Shown one piece after another: positions 25,659 through 36,480 of a DNA stretch of 64,000 nt. The notes under the pieces are model-generated. The model did not search any database and was not told the DNA's origin. It saw nothing but the letters and a program-made list of their open reading frames with translations. Position numbers and translations under genes: made by a program. Each line of letters starts with the position of its first letter. Position 1 is the stretch's first letter. This DNA comes from an uncultured Parafilimonas sp. Its GTDB lineage: Bacteria > Bacteroidota > Bacteroidia > Chitinophagales > Chitinophagaceae. The stretch lies in the NCBI GenBank assembly GCA_937892395.1, contig CALAGJ010000146.1:1-64000 (forward strand), written 5' to 3'.

Positions 25659-26855
25659 CTACTCACTACTTAAAACCTTTTGTAGTGCCAATGCTTTTAA
25701 CATACATTCTTCATATTCCTGTATTGGATCAGATTGAAATGTAATACCACCACCAACTTTATATCCTAAATATCCGCTCTGATCGTTATACATAATGCTT
25801 CTTATAACCACATTCCAGTCAAAATCATTATCTGGACCTATATAACCAACAGATCCCGAAAAAATACCTCTACTTGATGATTCATATTGATGCACAAGCT
25901 CCAGCACCCTTTTCTTTGGCGCTCCTGTCATAGATCCCATTGGAAAACAGGACTGCATGATATGGGTAAATGCTATATCTCTACTCACAGTACCTTTAAT
26001 TGTTGATATCATTTGATGCACTTGAGCAAAGGAGTATATGCCAAATTTTTCCATTACTTCTACACTTCCCTCTTTACAAATTTTACTAAAATCATTGCGT
26101 ACCAAATCAACAATCATTACATTTTCGATTTTATTTTTGACGCTTTCGAGAAGTGTTGTTTTTAATAGTTCATCATCTTGAATATCAGAAATATTTCGCT
26201 TTATAGTTCCTTTAATGGGTTGAGAAAAAATTGTTGTTTCCCTTTTTGCTATAAACCTTTCGGGACTACTACATATTAACCAGGCACTGCCATTTCTATA
26301 CAAACAACTCATGGGTGCAGGTGAAAGTTTTGATAGTTTTTGATAAATAGATAGTGCATCTATTTTCAATTCGTGTGTAGAAAACTCAATACAATAATTT
26401 ATTTCATAACAATCACCTCTTCTAATATGATTTTGCAAATCAATCACAGTTTCCAGATATTCATTTTTGCTTGTAGCAGCAATGAGTTCAATAGATGTAT
26501 TGATATTGGTTTTGCCCGAATAAGCTTTACAAAAATCAATAGTTTCATATATTGATTCCGGTGTGTCGGATACAGATAGAATTGTAATTTTATTACCAAT
26601 ACAATAAATAATGTGCTCCGGCTGAAATAGGCATGCTGTAGAAAATCCTGCACTGTCCGCAGGTCTATTTGTCAATCCAAATTGATTGTGTTGCCATTCA
26701 AAATTGAAATGTCCAAATGCCCAGTCTTCTATAGAGTCAATATACTGTTGTGGAGATTTAAGGTGCAAAGAATCAGCACTCCATACACTTTTTTGTCCTG
26801 CTGATGCTATAAAGTCATACTTGCCAATTTTATCAACGTAGTTATTTGAATCCAT
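25659..26855 (-). CDS. pabB: aminodeoxychorismate synthase component I
   Basis: A 398-residue chorismate-utilising enzyme. The motif PIKGT, with lysine in place of the TrpE alanine, marks it as 4-amino-4-deoxychorismate synthase for folate rather than anthranilate synthase. Other landmarks are VMIVDLVRNDFSKI, STIKGTV, CFPMGSMTGAPKKRVLELV and SRGIFSGSVGYIG. ATG 26855 is preferred over the longer frame, which crosses the upstream terminator. No pabA or pabC is adjacent. Confidence 0.9.
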   Translation of the reverse strand: MDSNNYVDKIGKYDFIASAGQKSVWSADSLHLKSPQQYIDSIEDWAFGHFNFEWQHNQFGLTNRPADSAGFSTACLFQPEHIIYCIGNKITILSVSDTPESIYETIDFCKAYSGKTNINTSIELIAATSKNEYLETVIDLQNHIRRGDCYEINYCIEFSTHELKIDALSIYQKLSKLSPAPMSCLYRNGSAWLICSSPERFIAKRETTIFSQPIKGTIKRNISDIQDDELLKTTLLESVKNKIENVMIVDLVRNDFSKICKEGSVEVMEKFGIYSFAQVHQMISTIKGTVSRDIAFTHIMQSCFPMGSMTGAPKKRVLELVHQYESSSRGIFSGSVGYIGPDNDFDWNVVIRSIMYNDQSGYLGYKVGGGITFQSDPIQEYEECMLKALALQKVLSSE

Positions 26856-26860
26856 AAAAC

Positions 26861-26899
26861 AAAAAATGCTGAAGGAGTTTATCCAGCTCAGCATTTTTT
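26861..26899 (-). terminator. terminator between the acidic protein gene and pabB
   Basis: A 12-bp inverted repeat AAAAAATGCTGA / TCAGCATTTTTT with a loop of about 15 bases. On the minus strand it closes the transcript of the acidic protein gene; pabB starts six bases later and so probably has a start site very close to or inside this hairpin. Confidence 0.65.
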
Positions 26900-26966
26900 G
26901 TTTAAACAGCAATGGCTGTGTGCAATAGAATTCTTTTGTCTGTCTTTTCAAGAAATATACATCAAC

Positions 26967-27398
26967 TTAAAAATCGTCATCCTCATCATCCCCGCCATAG
27001 GAATCATTGTACATATCAAATTCTTTCATATCATCATCAAACTTGAAATCATCATCATCTTTATCTTTCTTTCCTGTTGATTTTCCACCCTTTGATCTGG
27101 GTACATCAAACTCATCAAAATCAGGATCCCAATTTTCTTCTTCTTCGTTTTTTTCCCATTCATCTACTTCCTCTTCTATTTCATCATCATCGTCATCATT
27201 AGCACTTACTGATTTTGATTCGGAAGACTTTGTGGCTTTACCTTTTGGAGTTGATAAATCTGCATCATCATCTAAAAAACCATCATCATCATCTTCTTCA
27301 TCACTGTCAGATGATTTTTTTTGTTTTGACAATTTTTTATTTTCATCACTATCATGAAAATCTTTCTTATTCTGTTTTTGCTCTTTTTTGGACGTCAT
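26967..27398 (-). CDS. extremely acidic low-complexity protein
   Basis: A 143-residue protein with a Lys-rich start (MTSKKEQKQNKK) and then long Asp/Glu runs broken by Lys, Ser and a few aromatic residues (EEENWDPDFDEFDVP, MKEFDMYNDSYGG). It has no signal peptide and is probably disordered. Similar acidic proteins occur beside purA in related bacteria as far as I recall, but I cannot confirm this here. Possible roles are nucleic-acid mimicry or metal binding; none is shown. It lies 71 bases downstream of purA on the same strand. Confidence 0.7.
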   Translation of the reverse strand: MTSKKEQKQNKKDFHDSDENKKLSKQKKSSDSDEEDDDDGFLDDDADLSTPKGKATKSSESKSVSANDDDDDEIEEEVDEWEKNEEEENWDPDFDEFDVPRSKGGKSTGKKDKDDDDFKFDDDMKEFDMYNDSYGGDDEDDDF

Positions 27399-27469
27399 AC
27401 GAAATGTAATTAGCAGTGTAAATTTTCGTTTACTTTTTTAAACTGCAAAATATTTTTTTATTTTTATTT

Positions 27470-28744
<1,275 letters not shown>

Positions 28745-28873
28745 TCAGCGCACAAAAATAGCCTTTGACAAATACGATACAAGAAAATGTGCAGACTTAT
28801 TTTATACTCACCTATCAAGCATGAATTTTACATAAAATTAATTTTTCTATAAAGAGAAATAGGTTGTACCTAT

Positions 28874-29932
28874 TTATTTCAGCATACTAACCCATGCTTT
28901 TTCTAAGTCTTTTCTGGTTTCAAATTTTCTATTGACAAATGCTGCAGTTTTTGTTTTTGCATTGGCAATTCTATCTTCTGTAAGCGGATGAGAACTTAAC
29001 AACTCCGGTACTTTTATCGCTTCTTCTTCCTGCAATCTTTTCATTAATGATATCATACCTCGTGGATTTATATCATTCTTTATCATAATTTCTATGGATG
29101 CATCATCTGCTTGTTGTTCTAATTTTCTTGAAAATGACAACTGCCTGAGTTGTTCTGCATTGTTTACCAAAAATGCAGTAATGCCGGAGGCATCTCCACT
29201 AATAATACTCAAAAAAATACTGGCAGAAATACTTCCAAGCATACTCTTCAAACTATGCCTTTCATTGATATGTGTAACTTCATGACCCAGCAATGCTGCC
29301 AACTCTTCATAGCTTTTCATTTTTTTTAAAATGCCAGTATTTACTATGATATACCCTCCGGGCAATGCAAATGCATTTACTTCTGTATCATACACCACAT
29401 AAGCATGCAGTTGGTACTTGTCTGTAAGGTGCATATTGTCTGCAAATTTTTGCAGATAAACAGTGGCATTGCTGTCTATTGATTTACTTTGCATATAAGC
29501 ATCAAAAAACTGCCTACCAATTTTGGACTCTTGTTTTGGTGTAATGAGAGCTAATGCAATATTGGGTAATACAAATATGGAAAAACAATACAATCCAATG
29601 CCCAAAAGTAAAATGATTGAAGCAAGTAGTAAGATTTTTTGCCGCATCAGTTTTGCAAACCAACTGCTGTCATTTACTTTATTTTCTGCTTGTAGTATTT
29701 TGATGAGTGGATGTGCCGGTGGCAATACAACAAAAGATGTTTTCTGGGCATTCAGATATACATATAATTGACCCGCAGTTTCTGATACGGTAGCTTGCTG
29801 GAGTACTTGCTCCGCAATCAAATTATTTTGATAGTCAAACACACGCACATTGCCATAGCTATAGTTGATATATACTGGATGTGGTTTTGACTGAATGCCA
29901 TCATAAAACAAAGCTTCATATAAATCACTCAT
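28874..29932 (-). CDS. membrane-anchored M48 metallopeptidase
   Basis: A 352-residue protein with an N-terminal soluble domain (1-95), a membrane helix (about 103-125), and an M48 peptidase domain. The zinc motif is LLGHEVTHINERH, and a downstream QADDASIEIM holds the third ligand region. It probably degrades misfolded exported proteins. ATG 29932 is chosen over 29953 because the latter overlaps the upstream DUF898 gene; the gap to that gene is then 4 bases, and the two form an operon. Confidence 0.9.
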   Translation of the reverse strand: MSDLYEALFYDGIQSKPHPVYINYSYGNVRVFDYQNNLIAEQVLQQATVSETAGQLYVYLNAQKTSFVVLPPAHPLIKILQAENKVNDSSWFAKLMRQKILLLASIILLLGIGLYCFSIFVLPNIALALITPKQESKIGRQFFDAYMQSKSIDSNATVYLQKFADNMHLTDKYQLHAYVVYDTEVNAFALPGGYIIVNTGILKKMKSYEELAALLGHEVTHINERHSLKSMLGSISASIFLSIISGDASGITAFLVNNAEQLRQLSFSRKLEQQADDASIEIMIKNDINPRGMISLMKRLQEEEAIKVPELLSSHPLTEDRIANAKTKTAAFVNRKFETRKDLEKAWVSMLK

Positions 29933-29936
29933 AACA

Positions 29937-30938
29937 TTAGAATGTAAAACCAAAGTCTAAAAGATCTCCCATATCCGCACCAGTGGCATCTGAGTAGTCT
30001 CCTTGCTCTTGCTGTAGCTGATCTAAATTTATATTTCCATTCAATTCAATATGCCTGCACCCAAATTCAAGGTTGCGAATAATGACCCAGGGAAAACCCA
30101 ATCCTAAAGTAAAAAAAAGGATAAGGGCGTTGACAATAATCAATCCGAAAAAATCTCCACCGGTGGCGTTACTTCTAAACACCACCTTATCCTCATGATG
30201 CTTTAGTCTTATATTGTCAACAAAAAATTGAAACCTGTCTTTTTGCCACCAGAAAGAATAAATACCAAGGGTAAAAATTGTCAAAAAATAGCCTTTAAAA
30301 TTGATAACAAAATAATCTGTGCCATCTCCTTTAAATTCAAATTCAGCATTTCCCATTTTAAGATGACCCAGTACATATTGACGAATATTGGTTACAAACC
30401 ATGCTGCATAAAGCCCAAAAGAAAATATAGTATAGAGGAACCCTTTAATACACAATTTCAAGAGTTCATTCCTATCCCCAGTATAGCCAAACCTTATACC
30501 ACGCCAGCTTGACTTAGCACTACGGTACTTTAATGAACCATGTATGGCAAACGGAATGATAAACCCTAATGCTGTAATATAAAATAAAAAAGCAGGAAAG
30601 GGATAACCTGAATATGATATATATGTGTAGATACACACTATACCAATCAAAATCAAAAACGCCCTTATAAATCCTACAAACATTTCTTTACCAGTACCAG
30701 AAAATGCAAAAGGTTCCATTTCTAAAGTACTTTTACTATACAAATAACTGAGCGATGTCGCTTTTGCCCATGGGTAATATAAACCCAATGTAACTATAGT
30801 AAGTATAAGATTTACAATACTAATTTTAAATAAAGTAATACCATTTCCAGTAAAGGCAATCTGGTATGATTTTTCTGGATTTTCAGCCGACAATTCAGCA
30901 GCAGCATCCAGCAATTCGGGGTTGAAGTTTTCCTCCAT
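29937..30938 (-). CDS. DUF898 (YjgN-like) integral membrane protein
   Basis: A 333-residue protein with about seven membrane helices. Repeated units of the form F-x-G-x-G-x-(E/D)-x-F and LTIVTLGLYYPWAK / FSFGLYAAW / FTLGIYSFWW / FTLGLGFPWV show the internal repeat of the DUF898 family. DUF898 proteins are commonly paired with an M48 peptidase, as here. Function is unknown. Confidence 0.88.
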   Translation of the reverse strand: MEENFNPELLDAAAELSAENPEKSYQIAFTGNGITLFKISIVNLILTIVTLGLYYPWAKATSLSYLYSKSTLEMEPFAFSGTGKEMFVGFIRAFLILIGIVCIYTYISYSGYPFPAFLFYITALGFIIPFAIHGSLKYRSAKSSWRGIRFGYTGDRNELLKLCIKGFLYTIFSFGLYAAWFVTNIRQYVLGHLKMGNAEFEFKGDGTDYFVINFKGYFLTIFTLGIYSFWWQKDRFQFFVDNIRLKHHEDKVVFRSNATGGDFFGLIIVNALILFFTLGLGFPWVIIRNLEFGCRHIELNGNINLDQLQQEQGDYSDATGADMGDLLDFGFTF

Positions 30939-31083
30939 TTATTGACGTTTTAATGCTGTGCAATATAAAGTGGATTAACATTTTGTAAACAGAATCTCTA
31001 AGTTATTTCAATTTTTTCGCAGATAATCTCTAACATATTGCGCCAGCAAAATATTTATGAGATATGAAACAGTGCTTCTATCG

Positions 31084-31115
31084 TTTGCAGATATCTTTCA
31101 ATACTATTACTTTTG
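31084..31115 (+). promoter_or_regulatory. gapA promoter
   Basis: TTTG at 31084-31087, 20-base spacer, then TACTTTTG at 31108-31115. This is a full match to the Bacteroidota housekeeping promoter (TTTG ... TAnnTTTG) and shows that translation begins at 31163, not at the upstream in-frame ATG. Confidence 0.75.
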
Positions 31116-31162
31116 CGCCGCTCTTTATTTTTTCTTTTATTTTCAAAAAATTGTTTAATCAA

Positions 31163-32176
31163 ATGAGTACAGTAAAAGTTGCCATTAATGGATTTGGCCG
31201 CATTGGCCGTTTAGTATATCGCCAGATATACAATATGCAAGGTATTGATGTAGTGGCCATCAACGATCTTACCAGCCCAAAAGTATTAGCCCATTTATTA
31301 AAATATGACAGTGCACAAGGCAGATTTGATGCTACTGTTTCTGCTACTGACAATGCGGTAGTAGTAAATGGCGATGAAGTAAAAATATATGCACAAAGAA
31401 ATCCTGCTGATATACCTTGGGGACAGCATGATGTAGATGTGGTATTAGAGTGCACGGGTTTTTTCACTGATAAGGAAAAAGCGGAAGCACATATTGCTGC
31501 AGGTGCTAAGCGTGTAGTTATTTCCGCACCCGCCACCGGCGATTTAAAAACCATTGTATTCAATGTAAATCATAATATTTTAGACGGTTCAGAAACCGTA
31601 ATCAGCTGTGCAAGTTGTACTACAAACTGCTTGGCCCCAATGGCTAAAGTACTTGAAGACAGTTTTGGTTTAGTAAATGGTTTAATGACAACCGTGCATG
31701 CTTATACCAATGATCAAAACACGCAGGATGCACCACATCCAAAAGGTGATTTGCGCAGAGCACGTGCCGCAGCCCAAAATATTGTACCAAACAGCACAGG
31801 TGCCGCTAAGGCAATTGGTTTAGTACTACCAAGCCTCAAAGGTAAATTAGATGGTTCTGCACAAAGGGTACCTACCCTTACAGGATCACTTACAGAGCTC
31901 ACTGTTGTACTTGGTAAAAAAGTAACGGTAGAAGAAATAAATACAGCTATGAAAGCCGCTGCCAACGATAGTTTTGGCTATACCGAAGATGAATTAGTAA
32001 GCAGCGATATAATTGGCATTTCTTACGGTTCACTTTTCGATGGCACACAAACACGTGTACAAACCGTAGGCGATACACAATTGGTACGTACTGTATCCTG
32101 GTATGATAACGAAATGAGTTATGTAAGCCAATTGGTAAGAACAGTACATTACTTTGCCGGACTAATCAGCAAATAA
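31163..32176 (+). CDS. gapA: glyceraldehyde-3-phosphate dehydrogenase
   Basis: A 337-residue NAD-dependent GAPDH of glycolysis. Landmarks: [11 protein letters not shown] (Rossmann start), the catalytic cysteine in [10 protein letters not shown] (Cys152), [10 protein letters not shown], the phosphate-binding [14 protein letters not shown], and [10 protein letters not shown] near the C-terminus. Start chosen from the conserved N-terminus and the promoter position. It precedes pgk, but a terminator lies between them. Confidence 0.97.
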   Translation: MSTVKVAINGFGRIGRLVYRQIYNMQGIDVVAINDLTSPKVLAHLLKYDSAQGRFDATVSATDNAVVVNGDEVKIYAQRNPADIPWGQHDVDVVLECTGFFTDKEKAEAHIAAGAKRVVISAPATGDLKTIVFNVNHNILDGSETVISCASCTTNCLAPMAKVLEDSFGLVNGLMTTVHAYTNDQNTQDAPHPKGDLRRARAAAQNIVPNSTGAAKAIGLVLPSLKGKLDGSAQRVPTLTGSLTELTVVLGKKVTVEEINTAMKAAANDSFGYTEDELVSSDIIGISYGSLFDGTQTRVQTVGDTQLVRTVSWYDNEMSYVSQLVRTVHYFAGLISK

Positions 32177-32197
32177 TTTGTAATCCTATTACATATT

Positions 32198-32226
32198 AAC
32201 CGCAGTATGATGCTGCGGTTTTTTAT
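32198..32226 (+). terminator. gapA terminator
   Basis: AACCGCAG / CTGCGGTT stem (8 bp, 7-base loop) followed by a T-run, 22 bases after the gapA stop. Confidence 0.85.
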
Positions 32227-32232
32227 TTCTTT

Positions 32233-32240
32233 TATATTTG
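32233..32240 (+). promoter_or_regulatory. pgk promoter -7 box
   Basis: TATATTTG is an exact TAnnTTTG match placed 12 bases before the pgk ATG. The mRNA would have a very short 5' leader. The -33 box falls in the T-run of the gapA terminator and is not distinct. Confidence 0.5.
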
Positions 32241-32252
32241 AAAAAAAATTCT

Positions 32253-33482
32253 ATGAGTCAGTTTAGTGATTTTATTTTTGAAGGTCATAAAGTATTAATT
32301 CGTGTTGATTTTAATGTGCCCTTAGATAAGCAAACCCTTGCCATTACAGACGATACAAGGATAAGGGCAGCCCTACCAACCATAAAAAAAATATTAACCG
32401 ATGGCGGTAGTGTTATACTCATGAGTCATCTCGGTAGGCCAAAAGATGGACCAGAAGATAAATATTCTTTAAAGCATATTGTAGATCATTTGCATGCCTT
32501 GCTCAATGACTTTGCACATGAGCACCATGTGCATGTGCCCGTATCATTTGCAGCAGATTGTATTGGCAATGAAGCATTTTTAAAAGCACAAACCATAGAA
32601 CCCGGCGAAGTGCTGGTACTGGAAAATCTACGCTTTTACAAAGAGGAAGAAAAAGGTGACCGTGCATTTGCAGAAAAGCTGGCAGAATTGGGAAATGTAT
32701 ATATCAATGATGCATTTGGCACAGCCCATAGAGCACATGCCAGCACAGCAATTATTGCCGAATTTTTTGAACCCTCACACCGCATGTTTGGCTTGCTGAT
32801 GGAAGGAGAAGTAAGTAGCGCAGAAAAAGTATTGCATGCGGCTGAAAAACCATTTACAGCCATCATTGGCGGAGCCAAAGTGAGCGATAAAATTCTCATA
32901 CTGGAAAATTTGCTCAATCGTGCCACAGACATCATCATCGGTGGTGGCATGGCATATACCTTTATGAAAGCAAGAGGTGGCAAAATTGGCAATTCTCTTT
33001 GTGAAGAAGATCGCTTAGATACTGCACGCATCATTTTACAAAAAGCAATTGAAAAAGGAGTGAGCATACACCTTCCGGAAGATTCTGTATATGCAGATAA
33101 GTTTGCCTCAGATGCCACCACAAAAACTGGCATGAGCGATGCCATACCGGATGGATGGATGGGTCTCGATATTGGCCCAAAAGCATGCGGCATTTTTTCG
33201 GAAGTGCTGCGCAAATCCAAAACAATTTTATGGAATGGCCCTATGGGTGTTTTTGAAATGGAAGCTTTTCAAGCTGGCACAAAAGCAATAGCCGATGCAG
33301 TTGCAGAAAGTACCTCTATGGGTGCGTTTTCTTTAGTAGGCGGTGGAGATAGTGTGGCCGCTGTAAATAAGTTTGGATACACCAGTAAAGTTAGCTATGT
33401 AAGCACCGGCGGTGGAGCCATGTTAGAATATTTTGAAGGTAAAGTGTTACCCGGCATTGCAGCCATAAAAGGGAATGGATAG
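32253..33482 (+). CDS. pgk: phosphoglycerate kinase
   Basis: A 409-residue glycolytic kinase that transfers phosphate from 1,3-bisphosphoglycerate to ADP. Motifs: [64 protein letters not shown], the nucleotide loop [22 protein letters not shown] and [16 protein letters not shown] 32253 begins the conserved sequence; an upstream in-frame TTG is rejected. Confidence 0.97.
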   Translation: MSQFSDFIFEGHKVLIRVDFNVPLDKQTLAITDDTRIRAALPTIKKILTDGGSVILMSHLGRPKDGPEDKYSLKHIVDHLHALLNDFAHEHHVHVPVSFAADCIGNEAFLKAQTIEPGEVLVLENLRFYKEEEKGDRAFAEKLAELGNVYINDAFGTAHRAHASTAIIAEFFEPSHRMFGLLMEGEVSSAEKVLHAAEKPFTAIIGGAKVSDKILILENLLNRATDIIIGGGMAYTFMKARGGKIGNSLCEEDRLDTARIILQKAIEKGVSIHLPEDSVYADKFASDATTKTGMSDAIPDGWMGLDIGPKACGIFSEVLRKSKTILWNGPMGVFEMEAFQAGTKAIADAVAESTSMGAFSLVGGGDSVAAVNKFGYTSKVSYVSTGGGAMLEYFEGKVLPGIAAIKGNG

Positions 33483-33523
33483 CCATCAACAGTATATTAT
33501 TTTTAAATGATATTTTTTTTGAG

Positions 33524-33553
33524 TCACCCGTTTTGGCGGGTGATTTTCTTTTT
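33524..33553 (+). terminator. pgk terminator
   Basis: TCACCCG / CGGGTGA stem (7 bp, 6-base loop) followed by TTTTCTTTTT, about 40 bases after the pgk stop. Confidence 0.85.
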
Positions 33554-33675
33554 AATAAGTTACCTATGTAATCGTCCGTTTTTATTCCTAACAGTAGTGG
33601 AGGGTTTTCCAAAAAAATCAGGCAATCCATAGACGAATTCAACAATGTTTATTGATGCATTGTCAATGATACAAT

Positions 33676-33744
33676 TTCGCCCTACGGGCAATGCTCAAGC
33701 ACGGACAATCATTGCGAGTGAAACGAAGCAAAAAAATCATTGTT
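33676..33744. repeat. REP-like dispersed element
   Basis: Begins with the hairpin CGCCC TAC GGGC and AATGCTCAAGCACGG, then CATTGCGAGTGAAACGAAGC, a wording typical of dispersed bacterial repeats. Parts recur at 7221 and 43412 in this window. Confidence 0.55.
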
Positions 33745-33964
33745 TGGGCCATTGCCTTAAGTTTGGTTAGAATAGAAAAACAACATTATAAATATCATTT
33801 GTGCCATTATTTCGTCTCTAATTAGAGCTTATCTATATAACTTTTGGGACATCAACAAAAAATCAACAATATTTCAATAATCAAGTTTGGTTGGCTACAG
33901 ACAGCACTCACAATCCTATTCAATGCCAAGCCTTTGTGTTTTCACAATTTTAAAACATACATCC

Positions 33965-34411
33965 ATGAGCAATTTCTTTTTTAGAACAATCCTATGCATT
34001 ACAATTTCAGTGTCTTCGTAAGGGCAAGACACAACACAACTTTATCGTAGCTCCTACAAGTTAATAGTTCCTGTTGACAAGAAAAACTCTTATGAATAAG
34101 ACATAACGGCCATTCCTTAGGTGCTTCCTAACAACACCATTCAGCTTTATGCTGGTGAAGCAGTTTATATTGAAGTAATGCAAGAGAATGGTAATATTAA
34201 AAGCATAAAAGCAGTAAATGAAATTAAGAATCCTGCCATAATACCTACAATCAGTTTTACCCTGTCTATTAGAAAAAAAGTACATGAAGTGACGATGCTT
34301 ACGGTTAAAAATCCATTTGCTATGCAACTGACCTACCATGCAAATATTTTCCTACTCAACCAACAAAAATGGGCCGATACAGATGTGCTTCCGGTTGAGC
34401 CAGGTTTATGA
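33965..34411 (+). pseudogene. decayed gene for a small exported protein (three in-frame stops)
   Basis: A single continuous frame of 149 codons runs from ATG 33965 to TGA 34411. It begins with a signal peptide (MSNFFFRTILCITISVSS) and ends VLPVEPGL, but is broken by three in-frame stops: TAA near codon 19, TAA near codon 44 and TAG near codon 51. All three could come from CAA or CAG by one C-to-T change. The longest intact part is the last 96 codons (from 34121). The residues between the stops still read as sensible protein (QLYRSSYKLIVPVDKKNSY), so decay is recent. Family unknown. Confidence 0.7.
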
Positions 34412-34606
34412 TCATTCGAGACTTGGCCAGACATAATTATTTCCATCGGAATACATGATTTGGCATTCAAAATAAACTGATATGAGCGCTGCGCCCTTTA
34501 CAATGGATTTTACCCGTTTATCAGGCATCAATCATTTGTTATGTAGTCCATATATATTTGTACCCTTATTCAAACATAATTTCACTTTCATTAAAAAAGT
34601 AAATAA

Positions 34607-35200
34607 ATGAAAACAAAAAATTTTGGCATCATCGGCATTTTATTTTTTATACTGATACTGGCAGGATGTGGCTGTAATAGCTATAATGGTCTTGTAACCG
34701 GAGATCAGGATGTAAAAAAAGTGTGGAGCAATGTGGAAACCAACTATCAACGCAGAACTGACCTGTACAACAGTGTGATAAAAACGATTGAGGGCTCTGC
34801 TAATTTTGAAAAATCAACTTTAAAAGAGGTTTTAGAAGCAAGGGCAAATGCTACAAGTATAAAGGTAGATATCAATGACCCCGCTACATTGGAAAAATAT
34901 CTTGCTGCGCAAAATCAACTTCAGGGCTCATTTAGCAGACTGATGGCAGTGGCAGAGGCATATCCCGATTTGAAAACAACAAAAGCTTTTCAAGATTTTC
35001 AGGTGCAAATAGAAGGTACTGAAAACAGGATAAACATTGCGAGACAAGATTATAATTCTGCTGTAAATACGTATAACCTTTCCGTAAAAAAAGTACCCAA
35101 TAATATTTTTGCATCCATATTCGGATTCAAAGAAAAAGCATACTACAAAGCAGATGCAGGCAGTGAAAAAGCACCCGACATCAATTTTGATATAAAATAA
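34607..35200 (+). CDS. lemA: LemA family lipoprotein
   Basis: A 197-residue LemA protein. A hydrophobic N-terminus with a lipobox-like LAGCG (Cys22) is followed by the family's NxLV and WSNVETNYQRRTDLYNSVIKTIEG segment and a four-helix bundle. The N-terminus stays outside the membrane in known LemA proteins; the function is unclear. First gene of a three-gene operon with two TPM proteins (17- and 27-base gaps), a common arrangement. Confidence 0.93.
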   Translation: MKTKNFGIIGILFFILILAGCGCNSYNGLVTGDQDVKKVWSNVETNYQRRTDLYNSVIKTIEGSANFEKSTLKEVLEARANATSIKVDINDPATLEKYLAAQNQLQGSFSRLMAVAEAYPDLKTTKAFQDFQVQIEGTENRINIARQDYNSAVNTYNLSVKKVPNNIFASIFGFKEKAYYKADAGSEKAPDINFDIK

Positions 35201-35217
35201 TAGCAGCACATTTCATC

Positions 35218-35673
35218 ATGTTGTTTAGAAAGAAACCGGTTCAATTTTTTACTGAATCAGAAAATAAAGCCATTGTATCTGCCATTAAAAATGCAGAAAG
35301 ACAAACCAGTGGTGAAGTACGGGTATTTGTAGAGAGCAAATGTAGCTTTGTGGATGCTTTGGACAGGGCTTCGGAAATATTTTTCAGTCTTAAAATGGAT
35401 CAAACGGCTCATAGAAATGGTGTGCTGGTATATGTGGCTATTAGAGATAAACAAGTGGCCGTATTTGGTGATGAAGGCATATACGAAAAAACGGGCATAG
35501 CCTTCTGGAACAATGCTGTACACTACATGATTCATCGGTTTTCAAATGACAACATAGCAGAAGGAATAGAACAGGTGGTAAAAGAGATTGGCGAATCTCT
35601 GGCGCATCATTTTCCTTATGAAAAAACAACAGACCGCAATGAGCTGCCTGATGAAATTGTATTTGGAAAGTAA
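35218..35673 (+). CDS. TPM-domain protein, soluble short form
   Basis: A 151-residue protein that is essentially one TPM domain: SGEVRVFVES, DRASEIFFSLKMDQTAHRNGVLVYVAI, VAVFGDEGIYEK and HHFP near the end. It has no signal peptide. TPM proteins occur with LemA in many bacteria and may act in membrane-protein or photosystem-type repair in other lineages; the role here is unknown. Second gene of the lemA operon. Confidence 0.88.
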   Translation: MLFRKKPVQFFTESENKAIVSAIKNAERQTSGEVRVFVESKCSFVDALDRASEIFFSLKMDQTAHRNGVLVYVAIRDKQVAVFGDEGIYEKTGIAFWNNAVHYMIHRFSNDNIAEGIEQVVKEIGESLAHHFPYEKTTDRNELPDEIVFGK

Positions 35674-35700
35674 ACAGCATCAAGCGGCATAAATTTTACA

Positions 35701-36456
35701 ATGAAAAGAGTATTCTTCATTTATATCCTGTGTATGAGTTTTATAAAAAGCTTTACACAGGATATTTTACCTGTACCAAACCCTCCACGTTTAGTTACAG
35801 ACAAGGCATCTATATTGTCTATACAACAGGCTGAAATATTAGAAGAAAAATTAGTGGCATTGGATGATAGCAGTAGCAACCAGATTGCTATTGTTACTGT
35901 ACAATCGCTCAATGGATATGATGTGGCTGACTATGCCAACAAATTATTCAGAGATTGGAAAATCGGAAATAAGAAAACCAACAATGGGGTGCTGATTTTG
36001 GTGGCTCCAAATGAAAGGCGTATCCGCATAGAAGTGGGCTATGGATTAGAAGGTGCCATTCCGGATATAACTGCAAATGATATTATAGACAATATCATAA
36101 CCCCGCGTTTTAAAGAAGGAAATTTTTATGCTGGTTTGGATGGTGCAGTTGATGCATTGGCAGCGGCAGCTGTAGGAGAGTATAAAGTAAAGAGACAAAG
36201 AGAGGAAGGAGGAGATGGTATTTCATTACTGGTCTTTATCATTATCCTCATTATTATACTCATGGTTGCAGGCCGTGGTGGTGGCCGTGGCGGCGGCATG
36301 ATGAGCAGAAGAGGCTATCGTGGTTGGAACAACATACCTCCCATTTGGATAGGTGGAGGCGGCGGCGGTGGCTGGTCCGGTGGCGGCGGCGGTGGTGGTT
36401 TTGGTGGTTTTGGTGGCGGCAGCAGTGGTGGTGGTGGTGCCAGTGGCGGCTGGTAA
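35701..36456 (+). CDS. TPM-domain protein with membrane anchor and Gly-rich tail
   Basis: A 251-residue exported protein: signal peptide (1-20), TPM domain at about 35-160 (NQIAIVTVQSLNGYDVADYANKLFRDW, NGVLILVAPNERRIRIEVGYGLEGAIPD), a membrane helix at about 178-195, and a low-complexity tail of Gly with Ser and Trp. The tail is typical of this family. Last gene of the lemA operon; it faces the di-haem gene convergently. Confidence 0.9.
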   Translation: MKRVFFIYILCMSFIKSFTQDILPVPNPPRLVTDKASILSIQQAEILEEKLVALDDSSSNQIAIVTVQSLNGYDVADYANKLFRDWKIGNKKTNNGVLILVAPNERRIRIEVGYGLEGAIPDITANDIIDNIITPRFKEGNFYAGLDGAVDALAAAAVGEYKVKRQREEGGDGISLLVFIIILIIILMVAGRGGGRGGGMMSRRGYRGWNNIPPIWIGGGGGGGWSGGGGGGGFGGFGGGSSGGGGASGGW

Positions 36457-36480
36457 AGGACCGTGAGCTAAAAAATTAGT

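Larger units (their letters stand above)
33483..33964. other. intergenic region with pgk terminator and repeats
   Basis: After the pgk terminator this stretch holds a REP-like element (33676-33744, listed separately) and otherwise low-complexity AT-rich DNA with no supported gene. Confidence 0.5.

Noticed and set aside
36300..36450. Simple-sequence repeat from the GGC/GGT run
   Set aside because: It encodes the Gly-rich tail normal for this TPM protein type.
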